From Comamonadaceae bacterium (GTDB lineage: Bacteria; Pseudomonadota; Gammaproteobacteria; Burkholderiales; Burkholderiaceae_C), in contig CANJQN010000020.1 of the NCBI GenBank assembly GCA_947476465.1, positions 1 to 64,000 on the forward strand: a stretch of 64,000 bases of DNA, in the 5' to 3' direction. Shown in pieces: positions 51,146 to 61,291 of the stretch. The notes beneath the pieces were generated by a model. The model saw only the letters and a list, made by a program, of their open reading frames with translations. It ran no database searches and had not been told where the DNA came from. The position numbers and the translations under genes are program-made. Position 1 is the first letter of the stretch, and the number at the start of each line of letters is the position of its first letter.

Positions 51146-52321
51146 GTGACCGTCAAGCCAGCCTCGCTGCACAAGATCCCGCCCGGCATCTGGGTTCTGG
51201 GCTTCGTGAGCATGCTCATGGACATCTCCTCCGAGATGGTCCACTGCCTGCTGCCCTTGTTCATGGTCGGCGCCCTGGGCGCGAGCGCCTTCACGGTCGG
51301 CTTGATCGAAGGGCTGGCCGAAGCGACGGCGCTGATCGTCAAGGTGTTCTCGGGCGCGCTGAGCGACTACCTGGGCAAGCGAAAAGGCCTGGCTGTCTTC
51401 GGCTATGCCCTGGGCGCCTTGACCAAACCCCTGTTCGCCATGGCGCCCGGCATCGGCATGGTGCTGACCGCACGGCTGCTCGATCGCGTGGGCAAGGGCA
51501 TTCGCGGCGCGCCACGCGATGCGCTGGTGGCCGACATCGCGCCTGCTGAGATTCGCGGCGCCGCCTTCGGCCTGCGCCAGTCATTGGACACGGTGGGCGC
51601 CTTCCTCGGGCCGCTGCTGGCCGTCGGCCTGATGCTGCTGTGGGCCAATGACTTCCGGGCGGTGTTCTGGGTCGCGGTCATTCCCGGCGTGCTGGCCGTG
51701 GCCTTGCTGCTGTTGGGGGTGCGCGAGCCGGCGGCGCACCGGGACGCCAAACGCAGCAACCCGATCCGCCGCGAGAACCTGCGGCGCCTGAGCGGCGCCT
51801 ACTGGTGGGTGGTGGGTGTGGGCGCGGTGTTCACGCTGGCCCGCTTCAGCGAGGCCTTCCTGGTGCTGCGCGCCCATGCGTCGGGCATCCCGCTCGCGCT
51901 GGTGCCGCTGGTGATGGTGGCGATGAACCTGGTCTATGCCGCGTCGGCGTACCCGTTCGGCAAGCTGTCCGACCGGATGAGCCATCGCGCCTTGCTGGCC
52001 CTGGGGCTGGTCGTGCTGATCGCTGCCGACCTGGTGCTGGCAATCGATGGACATTGGGCCACCGTGATCGCCGGCGTGGCGCTGTGGGGCGTCCACATGG
52101 GCATGACGCAGGGGCTGCTGGCGACCCTGGTGGCAGACACCGCGCCGGCCGATCTTCGGGGCACGGCCTACGGCTTGTTCAATCTGGTGAGCGGCGTCGC
52201 GATGCTGGCTGCCAGCGTACTTGCAGGCTTGCTGTGGGATCGGTTGGGCGCGTCGTTCACCTTCTATGCGGGCGCCGGCTTTTGCGCCCTGGCATTGATC
52301 GCGTTGATCAGGCGGCCATGA
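51146..52321 (+). CDS. MFS transporter
   Basis: The 391-residue protein begins with GTG and has about 12 membrane segments. The motif A-like [20 protein letters not shown] and the [20 protein letters not shown] segment are typical of MFS drug or metabolite exporters of the YqgE/UhpC-like DHA group. A second ALSDR-like loop is [18 protein letters not shown]. The substrate is unknown. Confidence 0.85.
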   Translation: MTVKPASLHKIPPGIWVLGFVSMLMDISSEMVHCLLPLFMVGALGASAFTVGLIEGLAEATALIVKVFSGALSDYLGKRKGLAVFGYALGALTKPLFAMAPGIGMVLTARLLDRVGKGIRGAPRDALVADIAPAEIRGAAFGLRQSLDTVGAFLGPLLAVGLMLLWANDFRAVFWVAVIPGVLAVALLLLGVREPAAHRDAKRSNPIRRENLRRLSGAYWWVVGVGAVFTLARFSEAFLVLRAHASGIPLALVPLVMVAMNLVYAASAYPFGKLSDRMSHRALLALGLVVLIAADLVLAIDGHWATVIAGVALWGVHMGMTQGLLATLVADTAPADLRGTAYGLFNLVSGVAMLAASVLAGLLWDRLGASFTFYAGAGFCALALIALIRRP

Positions 52322-52334
52322 GCCCCAAGGGCGT

Positions 52335-52601
52335 TCAGGCGATGCGCAGTTCTGGCACCGCGGGGCGCGTCAGGCCCATCCATTGCAGGCCTTGCTCGAT
52401 GGCATAGACCGCTGCGGCGTGACGATCGCGAAAGCGCTGCGTGAGGCGAACCACCCGGTCGGTGGTGCCAGTTCCGGATCCGGAGCGGATCGAGACGGAG
52501 CAGGCATAGGAGCCGTCGTCCTGCTGGCTGGTGAGGGGCGAGATCAGGTACTTACCGTGAGTCAGTGCTTGAAGTGGTTGAGAGTTGTCGTCTTGTTTCA
52601 A
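52335..52601 (-). CDS. Conserved-looking hypothetical protein
   Basis: This 88-residue protein has no family I can name. It is polar, with a core GKYLISPLTSQQDDGSYACS and a helix RFRDRHAAAVYAIEQGLQWM that may be amphipathic. It lies between the MFS gene and infA, 24 bases after infA on the same strand, so cotranscription is possible. Coding status rests on codon pattern and position. Confidence 0.6.
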   Translation of the reverse strand: MKQDDNSQPLQALTHGKYLISPLTSQQDDGSYACSVSIRSGSGTGTTDRVVRLTQRFRDRHAAAVYAIEQGLQWMGLTRPAVPELRIA

Positions 52602-52625
52602 GGAAATATTTTCAGGGGTGCCGAC

Positions 52626-52898
52626 TTAGCGGCGATGCGGCGGGCGGGTTGGCCGGGCCGGTGCGGGGCCGTTGCGAACCGGCAGGTGCCGGAACATGAT
52701 GCGGCCCTTGTTCAGATCGTACGGAGACAGCTCCAGGCTGACGTCGTCGCCCGCGATGATGCGGATGCGGTGCTTTTTCATGCGGCCGCCGCTGTAGGCG
52801 ACGAGTTCGTGTCCGTTTTCCAGGATCACCCGATAACGGGAATCGGGCAGGACTTCGGCCACGCGGCCGCGCATTTCAATTAATTCTTCTTTTGCCAT
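52626..52898 (-). CDS. infA: Translation initiation factor IF-1
   Basis: The 90-residue protein is IF-1: [72 protein letters not shown]-1 is normally 72 residues; this one has a Pro/Arg-rich tail of about 18 residues ([19 protein letters not shown]), as seen in accessory infA copies of Burkholderiales. It acts at the ribosomal A site during initiation. It is not in the ribosomal protein operon here, so a second copy elsewhere is expected. Confidence 0.93.
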   Translation of the reverse strand: MAKEELIEMRGRVAEVLPDSRYRVILENGHELVAYSGGRMKKHRIRIIAGDDVSLELSPYDLNKGRIMFRHLPVRNGPAPARPTRPPHRR

Positions 52899-53203
52899 TC
52901 ATTGCTTTGGAAAGGACCGCGGTGCGCACGGCAAAGGCCAGTGCGGCTCGCGGCTACGCTGGCTGAGCCAACGCGACAGTGTTGGGGGGAATGCCGAACC
53001 GGCGCTGCCAGCCGGGCTTGCAGTCCTGGGGGCATGTACCTTGCGCGAAGGCCCAGGATTGGCTTGATGAATAAAGCTTGCTCGGTGAAAAGCGGCAGCC
53101 CTTGAGTGTAGCCGCAAACACATCACCGCCGTCCCGGTGCCGGGAAAGCACCTCGAAGCCTCTGATATGATGCGACCCGTCCCGCGCCTCTGGCTCGAGG
53201 CTT
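52899..53203. other. Gene-free stretch between infA and tRNA-Lys
   Basis: No credible ORF, repeat or RNA is seen. It must contain the infA 5' leader (minus) and the tRNA promoter (plus); TATGAT at 53166-53171 is a possible tRNA -10, without a recognisable -35. Confidence 0.5.
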
Positions 53204-53279
53204 GGGTTCTTAGCTCAGTTGGTAGAGCAGCGGACTCTTAATCCGTAGGTCGAAGGTTCGAATCCTTCAGGACCCACCA
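53204..53279 (+). tRNA. tRNA-Lys (anticodon CTT)
   Basis: The 76-base sequence folds as a standard cloverleaf: acceptor GGGTTCT with AGGACCC, D-arm TAGCTCAGTTGGTAGAGCA, anticodon arm with loop CTCTTAA, and TTCGAAT in the T-arm. The CCA end is encoded. The anticodon CTT reads AAG codons. Confidence 0.96.
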
Positions 53280-53290
53280 GGCACAAGTTG

Positions 53291-53325
53291 AAAAGCCCGC
53301 TATCAGATTGGTAGCGGGCTTTTTT
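53291..53325. terminator. Bidirectional intrinsic terminator
   Basis: AAAAGCCCGCTA, a 9-base loop and TAGCGGGCTTTTTT form a strong stem with T-runs on both strands. It ends the tRNA transcript on the plus strand and the cyclase transcript on the minus strand. Confidence 0.9.
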
Positions 53326-53351
53326 GCGTCGCGGTGGTACCCGTGCGCAAG

Positions 53352-54602
53352 TCAGGGCGCGCGGCGCACCACTTCCAGCACCCGCTCCAGTTCCGCCACC
53401 GCCTTCTGCCGCGCAGCGGCGTCCATCTGGCCGAGGTTCAAGTGCAACTGCAGGCCGGGGTTGTCCAACGTCAGCTCGCCATGCTGCGTGGCGTCGTCCT
53501 CGTGGATGCCCGTCACCGCATAGGACTCGATTTCGCGTGCAATGCCCTTGACCCTGACCGCCGCTCGCACCTGCGCAGCGAACTCGCCGCGCACCAGGGC
53601 ATAGGTTTCGTGCGAGAGCATGACGCCGTCTGGGTCGCCGACCTCCTGCAGGCGCGAGGCGAGGTTCACCGCCGCCCCGATGACCGTGTAGTCCATGCGC
53701 TGGCGGCTGCCGAAATTGCCGACGTTGCAGTAGCCGCTGTGAATGCCGATCCGAATGCGGTACGGACGCCCGACTCCCTCGTCACGCCAGAGGGCCTGCA
53801 ACTGGCGCATGCGCCGCTGCATGGCCACGGCCATGCGCACGCACTGCAGGGCGTCCTCGCGGGTGCCGCGCGACTCGGGATCGCCAAAGAAGGCCAGCAG
53901 GCCGTCCCCCACGAACTTGTTGAGGGTGGCGCCGTACTCCGCCGCAATAGCGGACATCTCTGAAAAATATGCGTTCAGCAGGCGGGTCAGGTCTTCTGGC
54001 TCCATCGATTCAGCCGATTCGGTGAAGTCCTTGATGTCCGAGAAAAAGAGGGTGAGCTGCTTGCGCTGCGTGGTGATGGCCGCATCGCGCGTGCCCTCCA
54101 GGATCGACTTGCACACTTGCGGCGGAAGGTAGTGCGAGAGCTTTTCTGAGACGGCCCGCAGGGTAGCGGTTCGCTCACTCAGGGCGATGTGGCTGCGCAC
54201 CCGCGCCAGCAGCGTGGGCGGGCTCACCGGCTTGGCGATGTAGTCGACCGCCCCGAGCGAAAAGCCAAGTTCTTCGTCGGCGGGGGCGCCCAGGGCGGTG
54301 ACGAAGATCACCGGGATTTCGCGCAGTTGCTCGTGCGCGCGCATGCGGCGGATCACCTCGTGCCCGTCCATGTCCGGCATCATGATGTCCAGCAGCACCA
54401 GGTCGGGCAAGGGGCCGGCCTGCAGGATCTGCAGGGCATGAGCGCCGCTGTTGGCAACGCGCACGCGGTAGTGGCCATGCAGGACGCTGCTGATCAGAAG
54501 CAGGTTGTCCGGCATGTCGTCGACCACCAGGACCGTGCGCCGGCTGGCGCCGTCGGGCGCGGCGGGCGCCGCGGGGAAAGGCCGGTTCATGTTGTCGCTC
54601 AT
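53352..54602 (-). CDS. Response regulator with class III adenylate/guanylate cyclase output
   Basis: The 416-residue protein starts at 54602, its ATG overlapping the kinase stop (ATGA); the ORF-track start at 55019 lies inside the kinase. The receiver (about 20-140) has VLVVDDMPDN, the phospho-acceptor in LVLLDIMMPDMDG and the Lys in DYIAKPVSPP. The cyclase domain has metal-binding FSDIKDF and KFVGDGLLAFFG, and the transition-state motif YTVIGAAVNLASRLQ. It likely makes cAMP in response to phosphorylation by the hybrid kinase. The conserved Lys in NKFVGDG favours adenylate over guanylate. Confidence 0.9.
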   Translation of the reverse strand: MSDNMNRPFPAAPAAPDGASRRTVLVVDDMPDNLLLISSVLHGHYRVRVANSGAHALQILQAGPLPDLVLLDIMMPDMDGHEVIRRMRAHEQLREIPVIFVTALGAPADEELGFSLGAVDYIAKPVSPPTLLARVRSHIALSERTATLRAVSEKLSHYLPPQVCKSILEGTRDAAITTQRKQLTLFFSDIKDFTESAESMEPEDLTRLLNAYFSEMSAIAAEYGATLNKFVGDGLLAFFGDPESRGTREDALQCVRMAVAMQRRMRQLQALWRDEGVGRPYRIRIGIHSGYCNVGNFGSRQRMDYTVIGAAVNLASRLQEVGDPDGVMLSHETYALVRGEFAAQVRAAVRVKGIAREIESYAVTGIHEDDATQHGELTLDNPGLQLHLNLGQMDAAARQKAVAELERVLEVVRRAP

Positions 54603-57600
54603 GTGAGCTTGGCCAGTGCGGTCGAAAATTCGAAATTTCCCACCGCCATGGCGACCTCGGGGTAGCGCTCGCCGAGTCCGGCGCGCAATAGCTCGCGGTT
54701 CTCGTCCAGGTACCGAAGGCTGGCCGCGTCGTCGTCTTTGAGCAGGCTGCGCAAGGTGTCGCGCACACGAGGCCAGTCGGTCAGGTCGGACGTTGGGTCG
54801 GCCACCGGTGCTTGTGGGGTGGGCAAGCGCTCGGCAATGGCGGCGGCCAGCGGCGCCAGCAGCCGGGCGAGTTCGGCCTGGGCCGCCCGGGCCTTGGCCG
54901 CGTCGCGGGGCGGGGAACAGGCCTGCTCGAGCCGCTGCGCCACGGCGCTGATCGGTTCCGCGCCGACCTGGCCGGCGACGCCCTTGAGGGTATGTGAGAG
55001 CCGGCGCGCCCCTTCCCAATCATCGGCCTCAATGGCTTGCGCGATCTTGCCGGGGTCGCCCTGGTGCCCGCGCACAAAGCGCCAGAGCAAGTCCAGGTAC
55101 AAGGCCGCGCGGCCCATCGACATTCGCAGGCCCCGCTGGGTGTCCAGGCCCTCGATCCCGTTCCATTGGGACCCCAGCGCCGCGTCGGGCGAAGCATCGG
55201 CTTCGGTGGTCGGCGCCGCCAGCGCGGCGGGGCGCCGCACACCCGGCTCGACCGCCTTGACCCACTTGAGCAGCTTGGCGCGCAGGTCCTCGGGATCGAC
55301 CGGCTTGGCAATGTGATCGTCCATGCCCGCCGCGATGCACCGATCGCGGTCCTCGGCCATGGCATTGGCGGTCAGCGCCAGGATCGGCAGGTGCTCACGG
55401 CCTGGCAGCTTGCGGATCGCGCGGGTCGCGTCCAGGCCGTCCATGACCGGCATGAGGACGTTCATCAGCACGATGTCGTAGTCGCCGTGGCGCACGCGTT
55501 CGACGCCGATGGCGCCGTTTTCGGCCACTTCGACCTCCAAGCCCATGGCCTGCAGGAACTCGACGGCCACCTGCTGGTTGAACTCGTTGTCCTCGACCAC
55601 CAGGGCTCGCACGCCCGCCAGTTGCGCCGGTGATATCGCGACCGCCAAGTCCGCGCTGGCGGCGAGCTCTGGCGAAGCCCCTGTATTGAGCCTGAGCCGC
55701 GTGGTGAACCAGAAGGTCGAGCCCACACCGGGTTCGCTGCTCATGCCAATCTCACCCCCCATCAGTTCGACCAGGCGCTTGGAGATGATCAGGCCCAGGC
55801 CCGAGCCACCATACCTTCTGGTGGTGGACGCGTCGCCCTGCTGAAAACTTTGGAACAGCCGCCGGCCCTGCTCCGGCGAAACACCAATGCCCGTGTCGGC
55901 CACTTCGAAGCGCAGCACGATCTCGCCGCCCTGGCGCTCCTGCTCGCGCACCCTGATCGTGACGTGGCCGTGCTCGGTGAACTTGACCGCATTGCTGGCC
56001 AAGTTGATGAGCACCTGCTCGATGCGCAGTGCATCGCCCATCAGATTGACCGGAATCGCGAGCGAGACGTCGACCGCCAGTGCCAGCCCTTTGCCGGCCG
56101 CCTTGGCCGACAGCAGGCCGGTCACGTCCGCCATCACCTTGTTCAGGCTGAAGTCGGCGCTGGCGATCGTCAACTTGTGGGCCTCGAGCGCGCTGAAGTC
56201 GAGGATGTCATTGATGACCGCCAACAGGTGGCGCCCGGCGGCCTGAATCTTCTCCAGATAGTCGCGAACGCGCGGCGACGGGTCGGCCTTGAGCGCCAGG
56301 TGCGTCATGCCGATGACGGAGTTCATCGGCGTGCGCATCTCGTGCGACACGTTGGCCAGGAACTCCGACTTGGTGCGCGCCAGGTCCTCGGCCAAGGCGT
56401 GGGCGCGCGCCATCTCGGCCATGGCTTCATGCTGATTGGTGGTGTCCTCGAAGGTGACCGCGACGCCGCGCGAAAGATCATTCCGGTCGATGGCCGCATC
56501 CGCCCTGCGGCACCAGAAGCGGGAGCCGTCCTTGCGGACCAGTTCCCGCTCGTCCTCGAAGAAGCCGTGTTCGGCCAAGTCGGCCAAGATGCGCGCAATG
56601 ACATCGTCGTAGCTCTGGTCGTACGGGTAGAACACGCGCGTCGTCTTGCCGAGCAATTCATCCGGGCCATAGCCGAACAGGTGCTCCACGGTTCGGTTGC
56701 CACGCTCGATCACGTCCCCCCGCTTGAGGAGTATGCCCACCCTCGCGGCATCAAACACCGCTTGGCGTTCGGAATTGCTGAGATTGAGCGCCTCGGTCGT
56801 CGCCTCCAACTCGGCGGTTCGTTCCCGCACTCGCCGCTCCAGGCCCCGCCGGTAGTCAGCCAACTCCAATTGCGCCTGTTGCTCCCGTGTGATGTCGCGC
56901 CAGACGCTGTGAAGCATTTGCCGGCCTGCGATTCGGATTGCGGTAAGTATCACGTGCGTGGTAATCGCTTGGCCGTCCGCACGCACCATTTCCCAATCGA
57001 ATTCCAAGGACCCTTGTGCCAATGCGGCGGACACGTGTTGCGCCGCAAGCTCCGACGATAGTTGGCCGTTGGGCTGGCGCAGCGGGGCGACGTCCGTCGG
57101 TGCGCGGCCAAGGAGTTCTTCGATCTTCTCGAACTTCAGCATTTCCAGCGCTGCATGGTTGACGGCCACCGCACGACCGTCATCCAGGAGGATGGTGGGC
57201 AGGCTCGTGTTCTCGAACATCGCTCGGAACCGCTCCTCGCTTGCGTGTTGCTCGGTGATGTCCCGCACGACCTGAACGCTGAGGCTGTGCTCGGTCGTGT
57301 GGGCGAACGGTGTTACGCCGCATTCGACAAACCGCTGTCCCGGCAAGGACAGAACCTCGGTGAAAGCAACACCACGCCCGAGCCGGGAACACACCGGGCA
57401 GTCCTGCGGCAGCACGTGGGGATCATGGAACAACTCGTGCGAAGACCGACCGACCAGCGACGACGCTTCGAGCTTGGTTGCCTTGCCGGCCGCGCGGTTG
57501 GCCTGCCGGATGCTGCCGCTGGCCAGCACGATCAGGGTGGTGTCGGGCACCGCGTCGTAGGTGCTCGCCGCCCGCGCCAGCAGGCTGAACGGCTCCCTCA

Positions 57601-58384
57601 GGTTGGTCTGGACCAGCGCCACCCAGATAAACCAGTAGGCGAACACCTTCAGGATGTGCCCGATCAGATTCCCCCCCGTATAGGCGCTGGCGTACCGCGT
57701 GAAGGCGAACTCCATCAGCATCATCGTCACCAGCACGGCGCTCATGCCCCACAGCAGGCGCGGTGTCGTCAGGTGCCGGCGCCACCACAGCATCGCCAAT
57801 GCCAAGGCCAGCAGACCGATGATCACGTACTCCAGCGTGATCTTGAGCGGCGTCAAGCCCTGGCCCTCGATGAAGGCATCGGGAAGCCAACCGGCGAAAA
57901 ATGCCACCGCAACGTACCCATTGATGGCGCCGAGCGCCACGTGGAGCCGCACCACCGGCACCCGGCGACTGAGCATCAGCGGCGCCACAACCAGCGCCGC
58001 AGCCTGGACCAGCCGCGTCGCGACCCACAGCTGCGCCGAATGGTTGAGCCCCGACTGAGGTGTGAGCGTCATGCCCTCGTACACCAGCGCGTGGATCAGG
58101 TCCAGGCCGGCGGCCCACCCGGTGGCCACGGACACGAAGACAACGAAATGATTGCGGGTGAACCGGTGCGCGGCTGTCGCGACCGCCCAGGCGGTGGCGG
58201 CGACGATGATCGAGAACAACTCGGCCAAGGTGTGCGCCAGCAGGAAGCTCACCCGCGTGGCTGAGAACCAGACGATGCCGCCCATCACGATGGGCGCCAG
58301 CAGCAGCAGGGTCAGCTGGCCGCGCACGGTCTCGCGGGCCAGATGAGGCGGGATCGTTGAAGCAGCTATGCTGGGGGGGCGCAT
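54599..58384 (-). CDS. Membrane hybrid histidine kinase with pseudo-receiver and HPt
   Basis: The 1261-residue kinase (ATG at 58384) has an N-terminal membrane sensor of about 8 helices, MASE3-like. PAS domains follow: one with [11 protein letters not shown] near a possible redox or metal Cys pair, one with [20 protein letters not shown], one with [20 protein letters not shown]. The HisKA box is [20 protein letters not shown]. The ATPase domain has N box [16 protein letters not shown]1 DTGIGV and G2 GSGLGL. The receiver (about [10 protein letters not shown]) has Asn at the phospho-acceptor ([12 protein letters not shown]). The HPt domain has [15 protein letters not shown]. It is coupled to the cyclase response regulator. 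Confidence 0.9.
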   Translation of the reverse strand: MRPPSIAASTIPPHLARETVRGQLTLLLLAPIVMGGIVWFSATRVSFLLAHTLAELFSIIVAATAWAVATAAHRFTRNHFVVFVSVATGWAAGLDLIHALVYEGMTLTPQSGLNHSAQLWVATRLVQAAALVVAPLMLSRRVPVVRLHVALGAINGYVAVAFFAGWLPDAFIEGQGLTPLKITLEYVIIGLLALALAMLWWRRHLTTPRLLWGMSAVLVTMMLMEFAFTRYASAYTGGNLIGHILKVFAYWFIWVALVQTNLREPFSLLARAASTYDAVPDTTLIVLASGSIRQANRAAGKATKLEASSLVGRSSHELFHDPHVLPQDCPVCSRLGRGVAFTEVLSLPGQRFVECGVTPFAHTTEHSLSVQVVRDITEQHASEERFRAMFENTSLPTILLDDGRAVAVNHAALEMLKFEKIEELLGRAPTDVAPLRQPNGQLSSELAAQHVSAALAQGSLEFDWEMVRADGQAITTHVILTAIRIAGRQMLHSVWRDITREQQAQLELADYRRGLERRVRERTAELEATTEALNLSNSERQAVFDAARVGILLKRGDVIERGNRTVEHLFGYGPDELLGKTTRVFYPYDQSYDDVIARILADLAEHGFFEDERELVRKDGSRFWCRRADAAIDRNDLSRGVAVTFEDTTNQHEAMAEMARAHALAEDLARTKSEFLANVSHEMRTPMNSVIGMTHLALKADPSPRVRDYLEKIQAAGRHLLAVINDILDFSALEAHKLTIASADFSLNKVMADVTGLLSAKAAGKGLALAVDVSLAIPVNLMGDALRIEQVLINLASNAVKFTEHGHVTIRVREQERQGGEIVLRFEVADTGIGVSPEQGRRLFQSFQQGDASTTRRYGGSGLGLIISKRLVELMGGEIGMSSEPGVGSTFWFTTRLRLNTGASPELAASADLAVAISPAQLAGVRALVVEDNEFNQQVAVEFLQAMGLEVEVAENGAIGVERVRHGDYDIVLMNVLMPVMDGLDATRAIRKLPGREHLPILALTANAMAEDRDRCIAAGMDDHIAKPVDPEDLRAKLLKWVKAVEPGVRRPAALAAPTTEADASPDAALGSQWNGIEGLDTQRGLRMSMGRAALYLDLLWRFVRGHQGDPGKIAQAIEADDWEGARRLSHTLKGVAGQVGAEPISAVAQRLEQACSPPRDAAKARAAQAELARLLAPLAAAIAERLPTPQAPVADPTSDLTDWPRVRDTLRSLLKDDDAASLRYLDENRELLRAGLGERYPEVAMAVGNFEFSTALAKLT

Positions 58385-58562
58385 GGCCGTGGCGCGTTCC
58401 AACGTGGGGCCCGTCCGCCATTCGGGACGTGATGCCTTGCCGTTGAGATGGTAGCCGCCCCGTCCGTCGCGCGCTCACCGCCTCGTGCCCCACCGTTGGG
58501 AATTGTCAACAGACCCGCTCAAATAACCGGCACCCGGGCCCGCAACCGGGCCCGCGCCTGGG

Positions 58563-58928
58563 TCAGCGGACCGCGAACTCCTCAAGCGTCTTGCCGCTGG
58601 CCAGGGCCTCCCGCAGCCACTTGGGCCGCGGGCCGCGCCCGACCCACACATTGCCCTGCGCGTCGCGGAACCGGGGGGCCTTTTGGGCCGCGGCCACCTT
58701 GCGCTTGGCGCCCCCGCCCCGGCGCCGGCGAACCTTGCCCTCCGTGGGGGCCGCCTTGGCGGTGCCACGCGCGGAGAAGCCCAGGTCTTGCGGCTTGAGG
58801 CCATAGAACTCGATGGCCTCACGGATGCGCGCAATCACGCCGTCCAATTCGCTCTGGCGAACCGCTTCGGCTTGCGCCTGCAATTTCTCGATTTCCGCCT
58901 GCAATACCGCGTAAGTCTTCTTCGCCAT
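58563..58928 (-). CDS. H-NS family nucleoid protein
   Basis: The 121-residue protein has a short coiled-coil N-terminus (YAVLQAEIEKLQAQAEAVRQ), a basic linker (KVRRRRGGGAKRKVAAAQK) and the H-NS DNA-binding end FRDAQGNVWVGRGPRPKWLR. The GRGPRP loop inserts in AT-rich minor grooves. It typically silences acquired DNA and might act on the AT-rich secretion operon. TGGAG precedes the ATG, and TATACT upstream may be its -10. Confidence 0.92.
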   Translation of the reverse strand: MAKKTYAVLQAEIEKLQAQAEAVRQSELDGVIARIREAIEFYGLKPQDLGFSARGTAKAAPTEGKVRRRRGGGAKRKVAAAQKAPRFRDAQGNVWVGRGPRPKWLREALASGKTLEEFAVR

Positions 58929-59145
58929 GCAATCTCCAGATTAAATAAAAAGAGTGGCGAGTATAGCCATATTGACGGCGATAAATGGCATCTTAATTAC
59001 CGAACAACATTCGTCATCAATGGCATCGGGACATTTTCAATTGCCTCAATCACCTACTTGCACCGCCCACATTACGCCAGGCTTTCAAGTTTGTACAATT
59101 GAGTCACGCATTCGACGCATTGAACGCTTGCGGCATGATTGCGGC
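58929..59145. other. AT-richer intergenic region between hns-like gene and truC
   Basis: It contains the likely start signals of the H-NS gene (TATACT on the minus strand near 58960) and a possible plus-strand promoter, TTGACG-16-TAATTA, for truC. No separate gene is seen; the ORF track extends truC into it without supporting similarity. Confidence 0.4.
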
Positions 59146-59880
59146 ATGCCCCTCGCGGGAAAGATCTGCCCACCCCCTTCGCCGCGGCCACTTGTCGTGC
59201 TGCACCAGGACGCCGACCTCGTCGCCATCGACAAGCCAGCGGGACTGCTGATGCATGCCAGTGCGCTCGACGCGCACGAGGCCCTCAATGCGGTCGACCT
59301 GCTGCAGGCTCAGCGCGGCGAACGCCTGTTCCCACTGCACCGTCTGGACAAGGCCACCAGTGGCGTGTTGCTGTTCGGCCGCAGTGCCGCCTCGGCCCGG
59401 CACTGGGGGCAGGCGTTCGAAGCTGGCTCGCCACGCAAGCGTTACCTGGCCCTGGTGCGCGGCTGGCCGGATGAACGCGGCGAGATCGACCACTGCTTGG
59501 CGCGCGATCCCGAGCGGCCCTCCACCGGGCAGCCGCGGGTGCCAGCGCACACACATTACGAGCGTCTGGCCTGCTTCGAGTGGCCCTTTTGCGCCGACTC
59601 ACGGCACACAACCAGCCGGTATGCCTTGTTGGCGATACAGCCGCTGTCCGGGCGCCGTCATCAGATACGTCGGCATTTCAAGCACATCGCCCATCCCCTG
59701 GTAGGTGACACCACGCACGGCAAAGGGGCGCACAACCGGGCGGTCGCGCAATGGCTGGGCTGGCAACGCCTGTGGCTGCATGCGCAGCGCCTGGACCTGC
59801 CCATGCCGGACGGCAACATCCTGCGCATCGAGGCGCCCTGTGGGCCGGAGTGGGCGCCGCTGCTGGCCGCCGTTGCGTAG
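59146..59880 (+). CDS. truC: tRNA pseudouridine(65) synthase-like, RluA family
   Basis: The 244-residue enzyme starts at 59146 (MPLAGKICPPPSP). It has LVAIDKPAGLLMHAS, the catalytic Asp in LFPLHRLDKATSGVLLFG, and the C-terminal GRRHQIRRHFKHIAHPLVGD, then HGKGAHNRAVAQWLG. The NR-containing end and HRLDKATSGVLL are closer to TruC than to RluA, RluC or RluD. TruC converts U65 to pseudouridine in some tRNAs. Confidence 0.85.
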   Translation: MPLAGKICPPPSPRPLVVLHQDADLVAIDKPAGLLMHASALDAHEALNAVDLLQAQRGERLFPLHRLDKATSGVLLFGRSAASARHWGQAFEAGSPRKRYLALVRGWPDERGEIDHCLARDPERPSTGQPRVPAHTHYERLACFEWPFCADSRHTTSRYALLAIQPLSGRRHQIRRHFKHIAHPLVGDTTHGKGAHNRAVAQWLGWQRLWLHAQRLDLPMPDGNILRIEAPCGPEWAPLLAAVA

Positions 59881-59946
59881 GACTCGCCTGACATACAGCG
59901 CATCATCTGCAAGCGGCACGCCCGCCCTGAACCGCCGCGCGCGGCT

Positions 59947-61230
59947 TCAGGCTCGGCCCGGCCGACCGCGCATCGCGTGCACCCGCGACAGCAGAAACAG
60001 CACGATCGCCAGGTTCAATGCATTCCAGGCGATGCCGTTGAGGAAAGCGGCCCGGTACGATCCGGTCAGGTCGAAGATCGCGCCCGACATCCAGCCGCCC
60101 AGGGCCATGCCGAACAGCGTGGCCATCAGCACCATGCCGACGCGGGTGCCGGCCTCGGCGGCCGGAAAATGCTCGCGCACGATCAGCGCATACGAAGGCA
60201 CGATGCCGCCCTGGAACAGCCCGAACATGGCCGACACCAGGTACAGCGACACCAGCCCGTCGAAGGGCAGGAACATCAACAGGGCAATGCCCTGCAGCAC
60301 CGACCCGAGCAACAGCGTGCGCAGCCCGCCGATGCGGTCCGAGATCCAGCCCGACACCAGCCGGCTGACGATGCCCATCCCGAGCATCACGGCCAGCATC
60401 TCCGCACCCCGCGCCGCGCCGAATCCCAGGTCGGCGCAGTAGGCCACGATGTGCACTTGCGGCATCGACATGGCCACGCAGCAGGACAAACCGGCCAGGC
60501 ACAGCAGCGCCTGTGCCGTGCGCGGCCGCACACCCATCGGCAGGGCAGACCCCTGGGCTGCGGCGCCCGGGACCGGCGGGGCGATCACGAGCGCAGGTGG
60601 CCTCGGGCGCAGCAGCCAGGCCAGTGGGACGATCGTCAACAAGCAGAACACGCCGATCCCGATATAGGTCTGGCGCCAGCCGACGCTCTCGATGTAATGC
60701 TGGATGATCGGGGGCCAGATGGCGCCGCCCACGTAGCTGCCGCTCATGCAGATCGCCAGCGCGATGCCGCGCCGGCGGTCGAACCACTGCGAGGCGTCGG
60801 CCACCAGCGGCGAAAACGTCGCCGCCGTGCCGAGCAGGCCGATCAGCAGACCCTGCGCGAGGCAGAAGGCCCACAGACCGGGCGCCATGCCGGCGGCGAC
60901 AAAGCCGGCCCCAAGCGCCACACCGCCGATGACCAGCGGCACCAGCACGCCGAAGCGGTCGGCCAGGCGCCCCATCAGCACCCCGCCAAAACCGAATCCG
61001 ATCATCGTGACGGTGTACGGCAGCGACGCCGCACCGCGCGCCAGAGCGAACTCAGCCTCGATCGCAGGCAGTGCCACGGGAACCGAGAACATGCCGGCGC
61101 CGCCGATGGTCATGAGCAGCACGGACACGGCCAGCCGCAGCCAAGCGTAACGGGATTCGACGGCGTGGTAGGTGACGGGCCGCGCAGCGGCGGCGGTTGC
61201 GGTTGCGGTTGCGGTTGCGGTGGAGACCAT
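59947..61230 (-). CDS. MFS transporter, monocarboxylate/OFA-like
   Basis: The 427-residue protein has about 12 hydrophobic segments (LAVSVLLMTIGGAGMFSVPV, TMIGFGFGGVLMGRLADRFG, WFDRRRGIALAICMSGSYVG), the pattern of MCT/oxalate-formate antiporter-like MFS carriers for carboxylates. I chose the Met at 61230 (MVSTATATATA), which is followed by an in-frame hexanucleotide repeat; earlier Mets at 61239 and 61293 are possible. The C-terminus is short and basic. Confidence 0.85.
   Translation of the reverse strand: MVSTATATATATAAAARPVTYHAVESRYAWLRLAVSVLLMTIGGAGMFSVPVALPAIEAEFALARGAASLPYTVTMIGFGFGGVLMGRLADRFGVLVPLVIGGVALGAGFVAAGMAPGLWAFCLAQGLLIGLLGTAATFSPLVADASQWFDRRRGIALAICMSGSYVGGAIWPPIIQHYIESVGWRQTYIGIGVFCLLTIVPLAWLLRPRPPALVIAPPVPGAAAQGSALPMGVRPRTAQALLCLAGLSCCVAMSMPQVHIVAYCADLGFGAARGAEMLAVMLGMGIVSRLVSGWISDRIGGLRTLLLGSVLQGIALLMFLPFDGLVSLYLVSAMFGLFQGGIVPSYALIVREHFPAAEAGTRVGMVLMATLFGMALGGWMSGAIFDLTGSYRAAFLNGIAWNALNLAIVLFLLSRVHAMRGRPGRA
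61195..61218. repeat. GGTTGC hexanucleotide tandem repeat
   Basis: Four perfect copies of GGTTGC lie in the N-terminus of the MFS gene, encoding repeated Thr-Ala on the minus strand. Length change would add or remove two residues without shifting frame. Confidence 0.8.
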
Positions 61231-61291
61231 GCACCGCATTGGAACATCAGCGCGGCCGTTTCGATCCACCGGCCCATCCGGACTGTCTTCC

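Noticed and set aside
55850-58264. Plus-strand ORFs of about 400 residues each over the hybrid kinase
   Set aside because: Opposite-strand shadows of a gene with complete kinase motifs.
58500-58560. GC-rich repeat after the H-NS-type gene (CGGGCCCG twice) as a terminator
   Set aside because: The arms are self-palindromic and no T-run follows on the minus strand, so an intrinsic terminator is not supported.
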